The notes beneath the pieces are model-generated. The model was not told the origin of the DNA and made no database searches. It worked only from the letters and a program-made list of their open reading frames with translations. Source: Polyangium sp. y55x31 (GTDB lineage: Bacteria > Myxococcota_A > Polyangia > Polyangiales > Polyangiaceae). Taken from it: a stretch of 64,000 nucleotides of DNA. This document shows, one piece after another, positions 36,945 through 44,152 of this stretch (positions are counted from its first letter, which is position 1; every line of letters begins with the position of its first letter). The stretch covers positions 62,001-126,000 of the forward strand of contig NZ_JARZHG010000015.1 of NCBI RefSeq assembly GCF_029946505.1. The letters run 5' to 3'. A program made the translations under genes and the position numbers.

Positions 36945-38201
36945 GTGATCAAGAGCCCGCGCGCGATCCTCGCGCTGCTCACGGCCCTGAACCTCCTGAA
37001 CTACGTCGACCGCTTCGTCGTCACGGCCGTAGGACCGCGCATCCAAGAACACCTCGGGCTCTCCGACAAGGAGCTCGGCTTCGTCACGAGCGCCTTCATG
37101 CTCGGCTACTTCGTCACGAGCCCCGTCTTCGGCTGGCTCGGTGACAGGTTCCCGCGCAAAGCCCTCATCGCCGCCGGCGTGCTCGTCTGGTCCGCCGCGA
37201 CCGCCGCCTCGGGCCTCGCAAGCGCGCTCGCGTCGCTGCTCGCCGCGCGTGTCGTCGTCGGCGTGGGCGAGGCGAGCTACGCGACCCTGAGCCCCACGCT
37301 CATCGACGACGTCGCGCCCGCCGAGAAGAAGAACCGCTGGCTCGGCATCTTCTACGTCGCGATCCCCGCGGGCTCCGCGCTCGGCTTCATCCTCGGCGGC
37401 TTGCTCGAGCATCGCTACGGATGGCGCAACGCCTTCTACATCGCAGGCGGGCCCGGCGTGCTGCTCGCGCTCGTCGCGCTGCTGCTCCACGAGCCTCCAC
37501 GCAAGCTCGCGCAGACGAAGGACGATCGCGGCGTCGTCGCGAGCTTCCTCGAAGACACGCGCGCGCTCGCGCGGAACCGCTCGTACGTGCTCACGGTCGC
37601 GGGCTACATCGCGCAGACGTTCGCGCTCGGTGGCTTCGTGCAGTGGGCCGTGCCGTTCCTCTATCGAAGGCTCTGCCTCGATCTGCACGTCGCCGACGGC
37701 GCGTTCGGCAAGCTCACGGTGCTGACGGGCCTCGTCGGCACCGCGATCGGAAGCATCGTCGCGGAGCGCGTGCCCGGTGAAGATCGCGTGCGCGCGGCGC
37801 TCTGGGTCTGCGCGATCTCGTCGGCCGTGGCCACGCCGCTCGCCGTCCTCGCGCTCTTCGCGCCCTCGTCGACGAGCTTCCTCGCGCTGCTCGGCGCGTG
37901 CGAGCTCGCGGTGTTCGCCAGCATGGCTCCGACAAACCTCGCCATCTTGAAGTCCGTGCCCGAGGATCGGCGCGCGAGCGCGATGGCGCTGTCGATCTTC
38001 CTGATCCACCTGCTCGGCGATCTGATCTCGCCGCCGATCGTCGGCGCGGTGAGCGACGCGTTCGGTGATTCGAAGGCGCAGTGCACGTCGGGCGCGGGCC
38101 TGTTCTGGGGCATGCTCACGCTGCCCGTCGCGCTCGCGCTCTCGGCCGTGTTCTGGTTTGCCGGCGCGCGCGGGAAAAACCCGGCAGCGTCGTCAAGCTA
38201 G
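36945..38201 (+). CDS. MFS transporter (spinster-like)
   Basis: A 418-residue permease with about twelve membrane helices. The loop 2-3 motif GDRFPRK (LGYFVTSPVFGWLGDRFPRK) and the N-terminal LLTALNLLNYVDRF, followed by GVGEASYATLSPTLIDD, are features of the spinster/sphingolipid- and drug-type branch of the major facilitator superfamily. The substrate cannot be told from sequence. GTG start at 36945 (no ATG precedes the first helix). Its stop codon shares CTAG with the stop of the convergent 534-residue gene. Confidence 0.85.
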   Translation: MIKSPRAILALLTALNLLNYVDRFVVTAVGPRIQEHLGLSDKELGFVTSAFMLGYFVTSPVFGWLGDRFPRKALIAAGVLVWSAATAASGLASALASLLAARVVVGVGEASYATLSPTLIDDVAPAEKKNRWLGIFYVAIPAGSALGFILGGLLEHRYGWRNAFYIAGGPGVLLALVALLLHEPPRKLAQTKDDRGVVASFLEDTRALARNRSYVLTVAGYIAQTFALGGFVQWAVPFLYRRLCLDLHVADGAFGKLTVLTGLVGTAIGSIVAERVPGEDRVRAALWVCAISSAVATPLAVLALFAPSSTSFLALLGACELAVFASMAPTNLAILKSVPEDRRASAMALSIFLIHLLGDLISPPIVGAVSDAFGDSKAQCTSGAGLFWGMLTLPVALALSAVFWFAGARGKNPAASSS

Positions 38202-39802
38202 TCGCCGAGGTAGAGCCGGAGCGAGCGCGCCGCCGCGGGACGATCGAACGGCACGCCCGCGAGCTCGCGTTGCGACATGCGCTCGAAGAGCTGGATCGAA
38301 AAATCGTAGAAGGCCTCGCACTCGCGCGCGGCGGCGTCGAGGCGCGTGGGGTCGAGCAGATCGGTGTCGCGCAGCGCCGCGAGCGAGGCGACGAGATCCT
38401 TCGCGCGTGGATAATCGCCGAGCACGACGAGCGGATAGCCCATCGCGCGGAAGTAGCCGAGGAAGTCGCGCACGAAGCCGAAGCTCTCGGGCACGGCCCA
38501 CCTGTCGCTCGTGGGATCGGCGTGCCGGAGCTTGCTCGTGAACGCGCGCGTGATCTGCGCGAACATCCACACGTTCTGCCGCACGCGCGCGATCGTCCCG
38601 CGCCGCACGCCGACGTCCTCGAAGACGCGCCCCTCCTCGAGCGTCGCCCCGAGCGCGCGCCCGAGGAAGAGCACGCAGAGCTCGATCGCCGGCCGCAGGA
38701 GCGCCGTCGCGCCCTGGATCCGCGCGCGCAGGTCCTGCTCCGTGAGCTTCGCGTCCGCGGGAGGTAGTTCGTGCTCAAAGATTCGTCGCAGCTCGATGCG
38801 CAGGCTCGCCGACACCGTGAGCAGCGCATCCTTGATCGCCGAGAGCCTCTGCCCCTCGGCCACGAGCGTGCCGTGCCGCGCCGCGATGTCCGCCGCGCCC
38901 ACGCGCCCGAGCTCCCGGTTGAAGCCCTCCGCGAGCAGCTCGCCCGCTCGCCTGCGCAGGTAGTTCGAGAGCGCGCGCCCGTCGCTGCGCAGCACCGCGA
39001 GCACGAGGTACGCGCGCCCCGCCACGCGACGATCGGTGACGTCGAGCGCGATCGCGTCGAGCAGCCGCAGGTACCTGAGCATGCGGTAGAGCGACAGGAA
39101 CGTGAGCGCCACGAGCCGATGCGGATGCTCGCCCGTCACGTTCTGCATGAGCTCGAGCACCGCCGACGAGGCGATGCGATCGAACTCGGGCCGGAACTCG
39201 AGCGCCGAGAGCGGGTTGAAGAACGCGCTCTGCGTGATCTCGCGCATCGTGATCGAGAGGTGCGCGTAGAAGACGCGATAGCTCACGCGCGGCAGGCGCA
39301 ACATCGCCGTGCCCGTCTCGATCAGGTTCGTGAACGCCTGCCGCAAGAGGAAGAGCGCCGCCTCGGGCGACTCCTGCGCCATCGTCGCGTAGACGAGCCG
39401 CGTGCGCGAGTTGTCCTCGGGCAGCACGGTCTCGAGGTAGCGCTGGAACACGAACGCGCGATCACGCTCGCCGAGCATCATGCGCGCGAGTTGCACGACG
39501 CGCGCCATGCCCTCCTTCGCGTGTGCGAGCTGCTCGCGGAAGTCGTGGCTGACGATGGTTTGTCTGCGACCCGAGCCCGGGTGGTTGCGCGGGTTCGCGA
39601 AGCACGCGAGGCCCTTCAGGAGGATCTCGAGCTCGAAGAGGATCTCGTCCTTCTGCTTCTCGGCGAGCTTCGAGAACCAGGCGTCGCGCGCCTCGCGTTG
39701 CTCGCGACGTAGGCCGCGCGAGTCGCGCAGAAGCTCGACGTACGCGTTGTGCGCGCCGCCGAGGCCCTGGCCGCGTGTGGGAGGGTTCGAATCGCTCGTC
39801 AA
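38198..39802 (-). CDS. Conserved unknown protein, 534 residues
   Basis: A 534-residue protein I do not recognise. The start is TTG at 39802; no ATG or GTG is available near the beginning and the upstream gene stops only 15 bp away. The chain is predicted almost all-helical, soluble, without cysteine clusters, signal peptide or membrane helices. Landmarks: FSKLAEKQKDEILFELEILL, RTRLVYATMAQESPEAALFL, REITQSAFFNPLSALEFRP, LYRMLRYLRLLDAIALDVTD, and GYPLVVLGDYPRA. The repeated Leu/Arg helices suggest a protein-interaction scaffold or helical-repeat fold. It follows an AgmX-like lipoprotein gene on the same strand, so the pair may act together. Family and function are unknown. Confidence 0.6.
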   Translation of the reverse strand: MTSDSNPPTRGQGLGGAHNAYVELLRDSRGLRREQREARDAWFSKLAEKQKDEILFELEILLKGLACFANPRNHPGSGRRQTIVSHDFREQLAHAKEGMARVVQLARMMLGERDRAFVFQRYLETVLPEDNSRTRLVYATMAQESPEAALFLLRQAFTNLIETGTAMLRLPRVSYRVFYAHLSITMREITQSAFFNPLSALEFRPEFDRIASSAVLELMQNVTGEHPHRLVALTFLSLYRMLRYLRLLDAIALDVTDRRVAGRAYLVLAVLRSDGRALSNYLRRRAGELLAEGFNRELGRVGAADIAARHGTLVAEGQRLSAIKDALLTVSASLRIELRRIFEHELPPADAKLTEQDLRARIQGATALLRPAIELCVLFLGRALGATLEEGRVFEDVGVRRGTIARVRQNVWMFAQITRAFTSKLRHADPTSDRWAVPESFGFVRDFLGYFRAMGYPLVVLGDYPRAKDLVASLAALRDTDLLDPTRLDAAARECEAFYDFSIQLFERMSQRELAGVPFDRPAAARSLRLYLGD

Positions 39803-39817
39803 GGGCTCGTCCGGCGC

Positions 39818-40474
39818 CTAGCGGCGCGCCTTGAACTCGAAGGGGTACGAGAAAATGGTGTCCTTGCCGCTCGGCGACTTCGGGTACACGAGCCCGCTCG
39901 CCACCTCTTGCATGCAGCTCTCGATCTCGGGCGCCGTGATGTCGCTGGCCTCGCGCTTGATCTGCGACTGCTTCAGCCGGCCGTCCGGCGCGAGCTCGAA
40001 GACGAACGTCACCTTCCCCTTCTGCCCCGGGTTGTTCTTCGCCCAGAGATCGAAGCAGCAGCGGAACGCGTCGCGCTTCGCCTTGACGAGGTCGCTCATC
40101 GACTGGAAGCGATCACTCGCGCCCGCGTCGCCCGCGGTCTGCGCGTTGTTCATCACGACGCCGCTCGCCGGCGGTTCGTTCGTGATCTCGGCGAGCATGT
40201 CCTTGCAGTCGGACGCCTTCTCCGGCGCCTTGCGCGGCGCAGGCGGCGGCGTCGCGGCCGCGGTCGCGCCTTGATCGGCGGGCGCCGCGCCTTGCCCCGG
40301 CTTCGCCTCTTCCTTCGGCGCCGCCGTCTCGCTGCTCGCGGCCTTGTCCGGTGAAGCTTCGGGTGAGCTCGCCTCGGGAGGCGATCCGCTCGCGCACGCC
40401 GAGAACAGCGCCGCGAAAGTGAGGCTCAACGTCGCGAAGAAGGAGGCTGTCGCGCAGGCTCGCATGGCGGCCAT
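39818..40474 (-). CDS. AgmX/PglI-type lipoprotein
   Basis: A 218-residue protein with a signal peptide and lipobox-like end (FAALFSAC). A long disordered Ala/Pro/Ser/Glu segment (~25-85) leads to a folded domain (~90-215) with CKDMLAEITN, RCCFDLWAKNNPGQKGKVTFVFELAPDGRLKQSQI, and a terminal YPFEFKARR. The pattern CxxxWxxxNPxxxGKxxxxFxLxxxGxxxxxxI matches the AgmX/PglI C-terminal domain found in myxobacterial lipoproteins and in gliding or TonB-related proteins. ATG 40474 is used; ATG 40465 is possible. It precedes the 534-residue orphan by 15 bp and is divergent from the next lipoprotein gene. Confidence 0.7.
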   Translation of the reverse strand: MAAMRACATASFFATLSLTFAALFSACASGSPPEASSPEASPDKAASSETAAPKEEAKPGQGAAPADQGATAAATPPPAPRKAPEKASDCKDMLAEITNEPPASGVVMNNAQTAGDAGASDRFQSMSDLVKAKRDAFRCCFDLWAKNNPGQKGKVTFVFELAPDGRLKQSQIKREASDITAPEIESCMQEVASGLVYPKSPSGKDTIFSYPFEFKARR

Positions 40475-40543
40475 CCTACCCGATCCTGCCTCCTTCCCGT
40501 GCGTCACCTCGCCCCGACGCGCGCGCCGAGGCATCCTTCCGTC

Positions 40544-41005
40544 ATGCGTAGGCTCCCCGCCAGGCTCGCGCTGCTCGTGATCCCCCTCGCATTTGCCCTC
40601 CCGGCCGCGTGCGACGACCCCTACGAGGTTCGTCCTTGCGGTCAGATCCCCGAAAAAGGCTGCCCCGTCGGCCGCGGCGGGACGTGCGACGACCCGACAT
40701 GCGCGGCCCTTTACGATTGCCTGGACGGCGCCTGGCGTCTCGCCGAGCACTGCCCCGGCGGCGGCGAGGACCCGGACGCCGGCACTTCGCCCGATGGTTG
40801 CGCCAAACCTGTGATTGACCACACGGGCGAGACCACGGGCTGCAAGCCGGATCTGCAGAACCCGGACTGCCCTGCGGTCGCGGCCGAGCAGTGCTTCGAA
40901 ACCGTTTGCCTGACCGATTGCGTGGATTTTTTTATTTGCACCGGAGAAGGCTGGAACCTCGTGGCATACTGCAATGAAGAAGGGGCGATTGTACTGACCC
41001 AGTGA
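40544..41005 (+). CDS. Small Cys-rich lipoprotein
   Basis: A 153-residue protein with a signal peptide ending PAAC (lipobox-like). The mature part has two groups of cysteines (RPCGQIPEKGCP, CDDPTCAALYDCLDGAW; GCKPDLQNPDCPAVAAEQCF, CVDFFICTGEGW) probably forming disulfides, with a central Asp/Pro linker. It is exported; no function recognised. Its stop overlaps the GTG of the next lipoprotein (GTGA at 41002-41005), so the pair is translationally coupled. Confidence 0.68.
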   Translation: MRRLPARLALLVIPLAFALPAACDDPYEVRPCGQIPEKGCPVGRGGTCDDPTCAALYDCLDGAWRLAEHCPGGGEDPDAGTSPDGCAKPVIDHTGETTGCKPDLQNPDCPAVAAEQCFETVCLTDCVDFFICTGEGWNLVAYCNEEGAIVLTQ

Positions 41006-41481
41006 GGCGACGAGGTCTGCATCGAGGCCCGGGAGCCGCGGCGATCTTCGCGATGGCGATGATGCTCGTGGGCTGTCCGGACGAACGCGGCCCGGTCGAG
41101 GTCGTGGAACCCACGGCCGAGACCGCGGCGAAAGGCGCGCGCGCGCCGGTTTCGAGCATGGTCGTGGACGTCGTCTCGGTGCGCTCCGAGGCGGCGATCG
41201 ACGCGGAAGCGGTGCGCGCCGTGCTGCGCGACGCGGAGAGCGCGTTTCTCTCGTGCCTCGACCCCGATGATTCGACGGGCGTGATCGCGTTGAAGCTCGG
41301 GATCGAAGAGGACGGCGCGACGCTCGACGTGGCCTCGCAACAAGCGACGACCTACGGCACGGACGACGCGCGCGCGTGCCTCGAACGAATCGTGGCGGCG
41401 CTCCGGTTCCCGACGACGCAGTCGCGCGAGCGCTTCGAGCTCGCGGTCACGCTCGAAGTGCGCAAGCGGCACGAGCTTTAA
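41002..41481 (+). CDS. AgmX-like small lipoprotein
   Basis: A 159-residue lipoprotein (lipobox MMLVGC). The mature part has a two-cysteine beta domain (RDAESAFLSCLDPDDSTGVIALKLGIEEDGATLDV, DDARACLERIVAALRFP) similar to the AgmX/PglI fold seen at 39818-40474, ending ERFELAVTLEVRKRHEL. The gene begins with GTG overlapping the previous stop. Its stop codon TAA (41479-41481) is the left target-site copy of the MITE-like element that follows, so the natural end may have been changed by that insertion. Confidence 0.65.
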   Translation: MRRRGLHRGPGAAAIFAMAMMLVGCPDERGPVEVVEPTAETAAKGARAPVSSMVVDVVSVRSEAAIDAEAVRAVLRDAESAFLSCLDPDDSTGVIALKLGIEEDGATLDVASQQATTYGTDDARACLERIVAALRFPTTQSRERFELAVTLEVRKRHEL

Positions 41482-41560
41482 GAGGGTGTTTCACAGGCGT
41501 CGCGAGCGGCTCGAGGCCGACCGACGCATCGAGCTGCGTAGCAGCCTGTGGAACACCCTC
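41482..41560. mobile_element. MITE-like element with terminal inverted repeats and TAA target-site duplication
   Basis: GAGGGTGTTTCACAGGC (41482-41498) and GCCTGTGGAACACCCTC (41544-41560) form 17-bp terminal inverted repeats with one mismatch, bounding a 79-bp element without coding capacity. TAA lies immediately outside each end (41479-41481 and 41561-41563), which fits the 3-bp TNA duplications of the IS5 group (IS427/IS1031-like). The same ends would fold as a long hairpin, so an alternative is a bidirectional terminator. There is no U tract, which favours a mobile origin. Confidence 0.55.
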
Positions 41561-42306
41561 TAAGCGGATTTCAGGAACGGCTCCCACTCCTTGAACGGCT
41601 CGGGCCTGCCGAGCAAAAGGAGCATGGAGGCCGACCAGCGCGGCGCCGTGGGCGGGCGGAGCAGGCGCATGCTGGCCTCCTCCGGCGTGCGCCGACCTTT
41701 GCGCAGATTGCACGGGCGGCACGCGGTGACGAGGTTCTCCCACGAGTCCACGCCGCCGCGGGATCGCGGCACGACGTGGTCGATGTTGAGGTCGCGCACG
41801 GGCGGCCGCTTCAAGCAGTACTGGCACTGGTGTGCGTCGCGCAGCATCACGTTGCGGCGCGAGAGGCGCACCGTCGGACGGCGGACGCGCTCGTAGCGGC
41901 GCAGGTGCAGGACGCGTGGGACGCGAAGCGAGCCGCCGACGATGGGCAGGCCGTCGTCGGTGTCGCGAACGGGCAAGCGGCGCCAGGAGGTGAAATCGTG
42001 CACCTCGCCGGCCTCGTCGATGGCGTGCGCGGCGCCGCCGAAGAGAAGCAGAAATGCGCGGCGCGCGGTCGTCACCTGGACAGGATGAAAATGCCGGTTC
42101 AACGCGAGAACCGGGAGCGTCAGCGGATCACGGCTCCGCCTCTCGGGATGGAGGAGCGTCGGGTTCGCCAGCGTGAGGTCGTCATCGATTTCGAACGAGC
42201 CGTCGAGCTCGTCGTGCCCGCCCACCACGTCGGCGTCACCAACATCCGAGGGGCTCGTCGAAAGGAGCGAGGCCCCCAATCGCTCGGAGAGCTCAGGCCT
42301 TGGCAC
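41560..42306 (-). CDS. HNH endonuclease-domain protein
   Basis: A protein of about 248 residues (GTG at 42306 assumed; the N-terminus is uncertain because the frame continues upstream). The C-terminal half is a clear HNH module: LNRHFHPVQVTTARRAFLLLF, HQCQYCLKRPPVRDLNIDHV, VPRSRGGVDSWENLVTACRP, and CNLRKGRRTPEEASMRLLRP, with CxxC-C-H-N-type zinc and catalytic residues (IDHV, NLV, CRPCN). This subfamily (ALNRxFxPVxVTTARRA) is broadly conserved and of unknown physiological role. The last base of its stop codon region lies in the MITE-like element. Confidence 0.8.
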   Translation of the reverse strand: MPRPELSERLGASLLSTSPSDVGDADVVGGHDELDGSFEIDDDLTLANPTLLHPERRSRDPLTLPVLALNRHFHPVQVTTARRAFLLLFGGAAHAIDEAGEVHDFTSWRRLPVRDTDDGLPIVGGSLRVPRVLHLRRYERVRRPTVRLSRRNVMLRDAHQCQYCLKRPPVRDLNIDHVVPRSRGGVDSWENLVTACRPCNLRKGRRTPEEASMRLLRPPTAPRWSASMLLLLGRPEPFKEWEPFLKSA

Positions 42307-42417
42307 AGCCTGAATGTAGCAACAAATGGCCCGGCCTGGCGGCCCCCCGCACGAAAAAAAAGAGCACCTCCGGCCGCGGGTCTTTGCCCCGCGCTCTCCA
42401 TCGCTTACAGGCTCCGC

Positions 42418-43284
42418 ATGTTCAAAGAGCGATGCTTGCAAGGGAGGACCGCGATCGTGACCGGCGGCGGCACGGGCCTCGGGCTCTCGATGGCGCTGCG
42501 ACTCGCCGATCTCGGCGCGAACCTCGTGCTCACGAGCCGCGACCCCGGGCACATCGAGCCCGCGTGCGAAAAGGTGCGCGAGCGCGGCGCAAAAGCGCTC
42601 GCGGTGCGATGCGACGTCCGGCACTTCCCCGAGGTCGAGGCCATGGTCGCCGAGGCCGAGCGCACGTTCGGATCGATCGACATCCTGATCAACAACGCGG
42701 CCGGAAACTTCCTCTGTCCCACGGAAGATTTGAGCCCCAACGGCTTCAACGCCGTCGTCTCCATCGTGCTGAACGGCACCTTCCACGCGACGCTCGCGGC
42801 CGGTCGGCGGATGATCGCGGCGGGCAAGGGCGGCGTGATCCTGAACCTGCTCGCCACGTACGCGTGGACGGGCTCGGGCTTCGTGATCCCGAGCGCGTCG
42901 GCGAAGGCGGGCGTGATGGCGATGACGCGCTCGCTCGCCGTCGAGTGGGCGAAATACAAGATCCGCGTGAACGGCGTCGCGCCCGGTCCCTTCCCCACGG
43001 AGGGCGCGTGGAAGGCGCTCGTGCCGGAAGGCATGGAGAGCTTCGGCAAGAGCAAGATCCCGCTCGGTCGTTACGGCGAGCACGAGGAGCTCGCGAACCT
43101 CGCGGCATTCCTGGTGAGCGATTATTCGGCGTACATCACGGGCGACGTGATCACGATCGACGGCGGCGCATGGCTTACCGAAGGCGGCACGTTCAACCAG
43201 ATCGCCATGATGGAGCCCGACACGATCAAGCCCGTCATCGCGATGATGCGCGGCGCTGGCGCAAAGCCCAAGTCGAGCGGCTGA
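42418..43284 (+). CDS. SDR oxidoreductase, 2,4-dienoyl-CoA reductase-like
   Basis: A 288-residue short-chain dehydrogenase. The N-terminal cofactor motif TGGGTGLGLSMALRLADLG and NNAAGNFLCPTEDLSP, the PSASAKAGVMAMTRSLAVEW segment and NGVAPGPFPTEGAW match mitochondrial/bacterial 2,4-dienoyl-CoA reductases (DECR), in which the usual YxxxK is replaced by SxxxK and other residues serve catalysis. The family reduces 2,4-dienoyl-CoA with NADPH during degradation of unsaturated fatty acids. The C-terminus has a ~25-residue extension (IAMMEPDTIKPVIAMMRGAG). It overlaps the next gene by one base (TGATG). Confidence 0.85.
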   Translation: MFKERCLQGRTAIVTGGGTGLGLSMALRLADLGANLVLTSRDPGHIEPACEKVRERGAKALAVRCDVRHFPEVEAMVAEAERTFGSIDILINNAAGNFLCPTEDLSPNGFNAVVSIVLNGTFHATLAAGRRMIAAGKGGVILNLLATYAWTGSGFVIPSASAKAGVMAMTRSLAVEWAKYKIRVNGVAPGPFPTEGAWKALVPEGMESFGKSKIPLGRYGEHEELANLAAFLVSDYSAYITGDVITIDGGAWLTEGGTFNQIAMMEPDTIKPVIAMMRGAGAKPKSSG

Positions 43285-44126
43285 TGGCAACCGCGGAGGC
43301 AGCCGGGCCGCCATCGGGATCGCCGTGGGACGATCCCATCGACGAGGCGCCGCTCGTCTTCCTGGACCTGGAAATGACGGGCCTCAGGCCCACGTCCGAC
43401 CGCGTGATCGAGCTCTGCGCCGAGCGCACGCGCGCAGGCCGCGTCGAGGCATCGCTCACGACGCTCGTGCGTCCCGACGACGGCACCTTCGGCAATGCCC
43501 ACGTGCACGGCATCCAGCGCGAGGACCTCGCGCACGCGCCGACGTTCGCCGAGATCGCCGACGAGCTCCTCCGCGTGTGCGCCGGCGGCATCCTCGTCGC
43601 GCACGCGGCCTCGTGGGACGTGACGTTCCTCGAGGCGGAGCTCTCGCGGGCGAACCGGCCCGAACGGTTTCCGTTTTTCCTCGATACCCTCATCCTCTCG
43701 CGCCGCGCCTTCGCGTTGCCGACGCACGCGCTCGGAGCGCTCTGCGCCTCGCTCGGCGTCGCGCAGTCCCGCGCGCACCGGGCCGAGGACGACGTGCACG
43801 CGCTGCGCGAGGTCTGGAAGAAAATACGGGAGGTGCTCGCGCCCGCGACGCCTCGGGATCTCTGGCACGTTCGTATCGGACAACGCTACGCGCGCCCGGC
43901 CATCATCGCGGCGGCCGTCGCGGCGGCCGAGATCGGGCGACCCGTGCGTCTGCGCTACCGCCCCGCCCATCGCGGGCCCGAGGACCTCGAGTTCTGCGTG
44001 ACCGGCGTGCGAACGGACCTCGACCCTCCGCGGGTTCTCGGCTATCTGCTTCCCTCGCGCAGCCGCAGGGAGTTACGAGCCGATCGGATCCTGCTGATCG
44101 AAGCTCCCGGCGAAGCGGGAAAGTAG
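43284..44126 (+). CDS. DEDDh exonuclease fused to WYL-like C-terminal domain
   Basis: A 280-residue protein. Residues ~20-190 are a DnaQ/RNase T-type 3'-5' exonuclease: FLDLEMTGLRPTSDRVIE (Exo I, D and E), HAASWDVTFLEAEL (Exo II), and HRAEDDVHALREV (Exo III, HxxxxD). Residues ~205-275 (YARPAIIAAAVAAAEIGRPV, RLRYRPAHR, LLPSRSRRELRADRILLIE) resemble the WYL sensing domain. WYL domains bind nucleic acids or small ligands and are usually attached to HTH regulators, so pairing with an exonuclease is unusual. It is translationally coupled to the SDR, which has no obvious link. Confidence 0.75.
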   Translation: MATAEAAGPPSGSPWDDPIDEAPLVFLDLEMTGLRPTSDRVIELCAERTRAGRVEASLTTLVRPDDGTFGNAHVHGIQREDLAHAPTFAEIADELLRVCAGGILVAHAASWDVTFLEAELSRANRPERFPFFLDTLILSRRAFALPTHALGALCASLGVAQSRAHRAEDDVHALREVWKKIREVLAPATPRDLWHVRIGQRYARPAIIAAAVAAAEIGRPVRLRYRPAHRGPEDLEFCVTGVRTDLDPPRVLGYLLPSRSRRELRADRILLIEAPGEAGK

Positions 44127-44152
44127 AAAGCGAAACGTCCGTGGGAAGCAGT

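Noticed and set aside
41482-41560. Plain intrinsic terminator in place of a mobile element
   Set aside because: Possible, but there is no U tract, the loop is 45 bases, and the flanking TAA copies fit insertion better. Kept as an alternative in the feature text.
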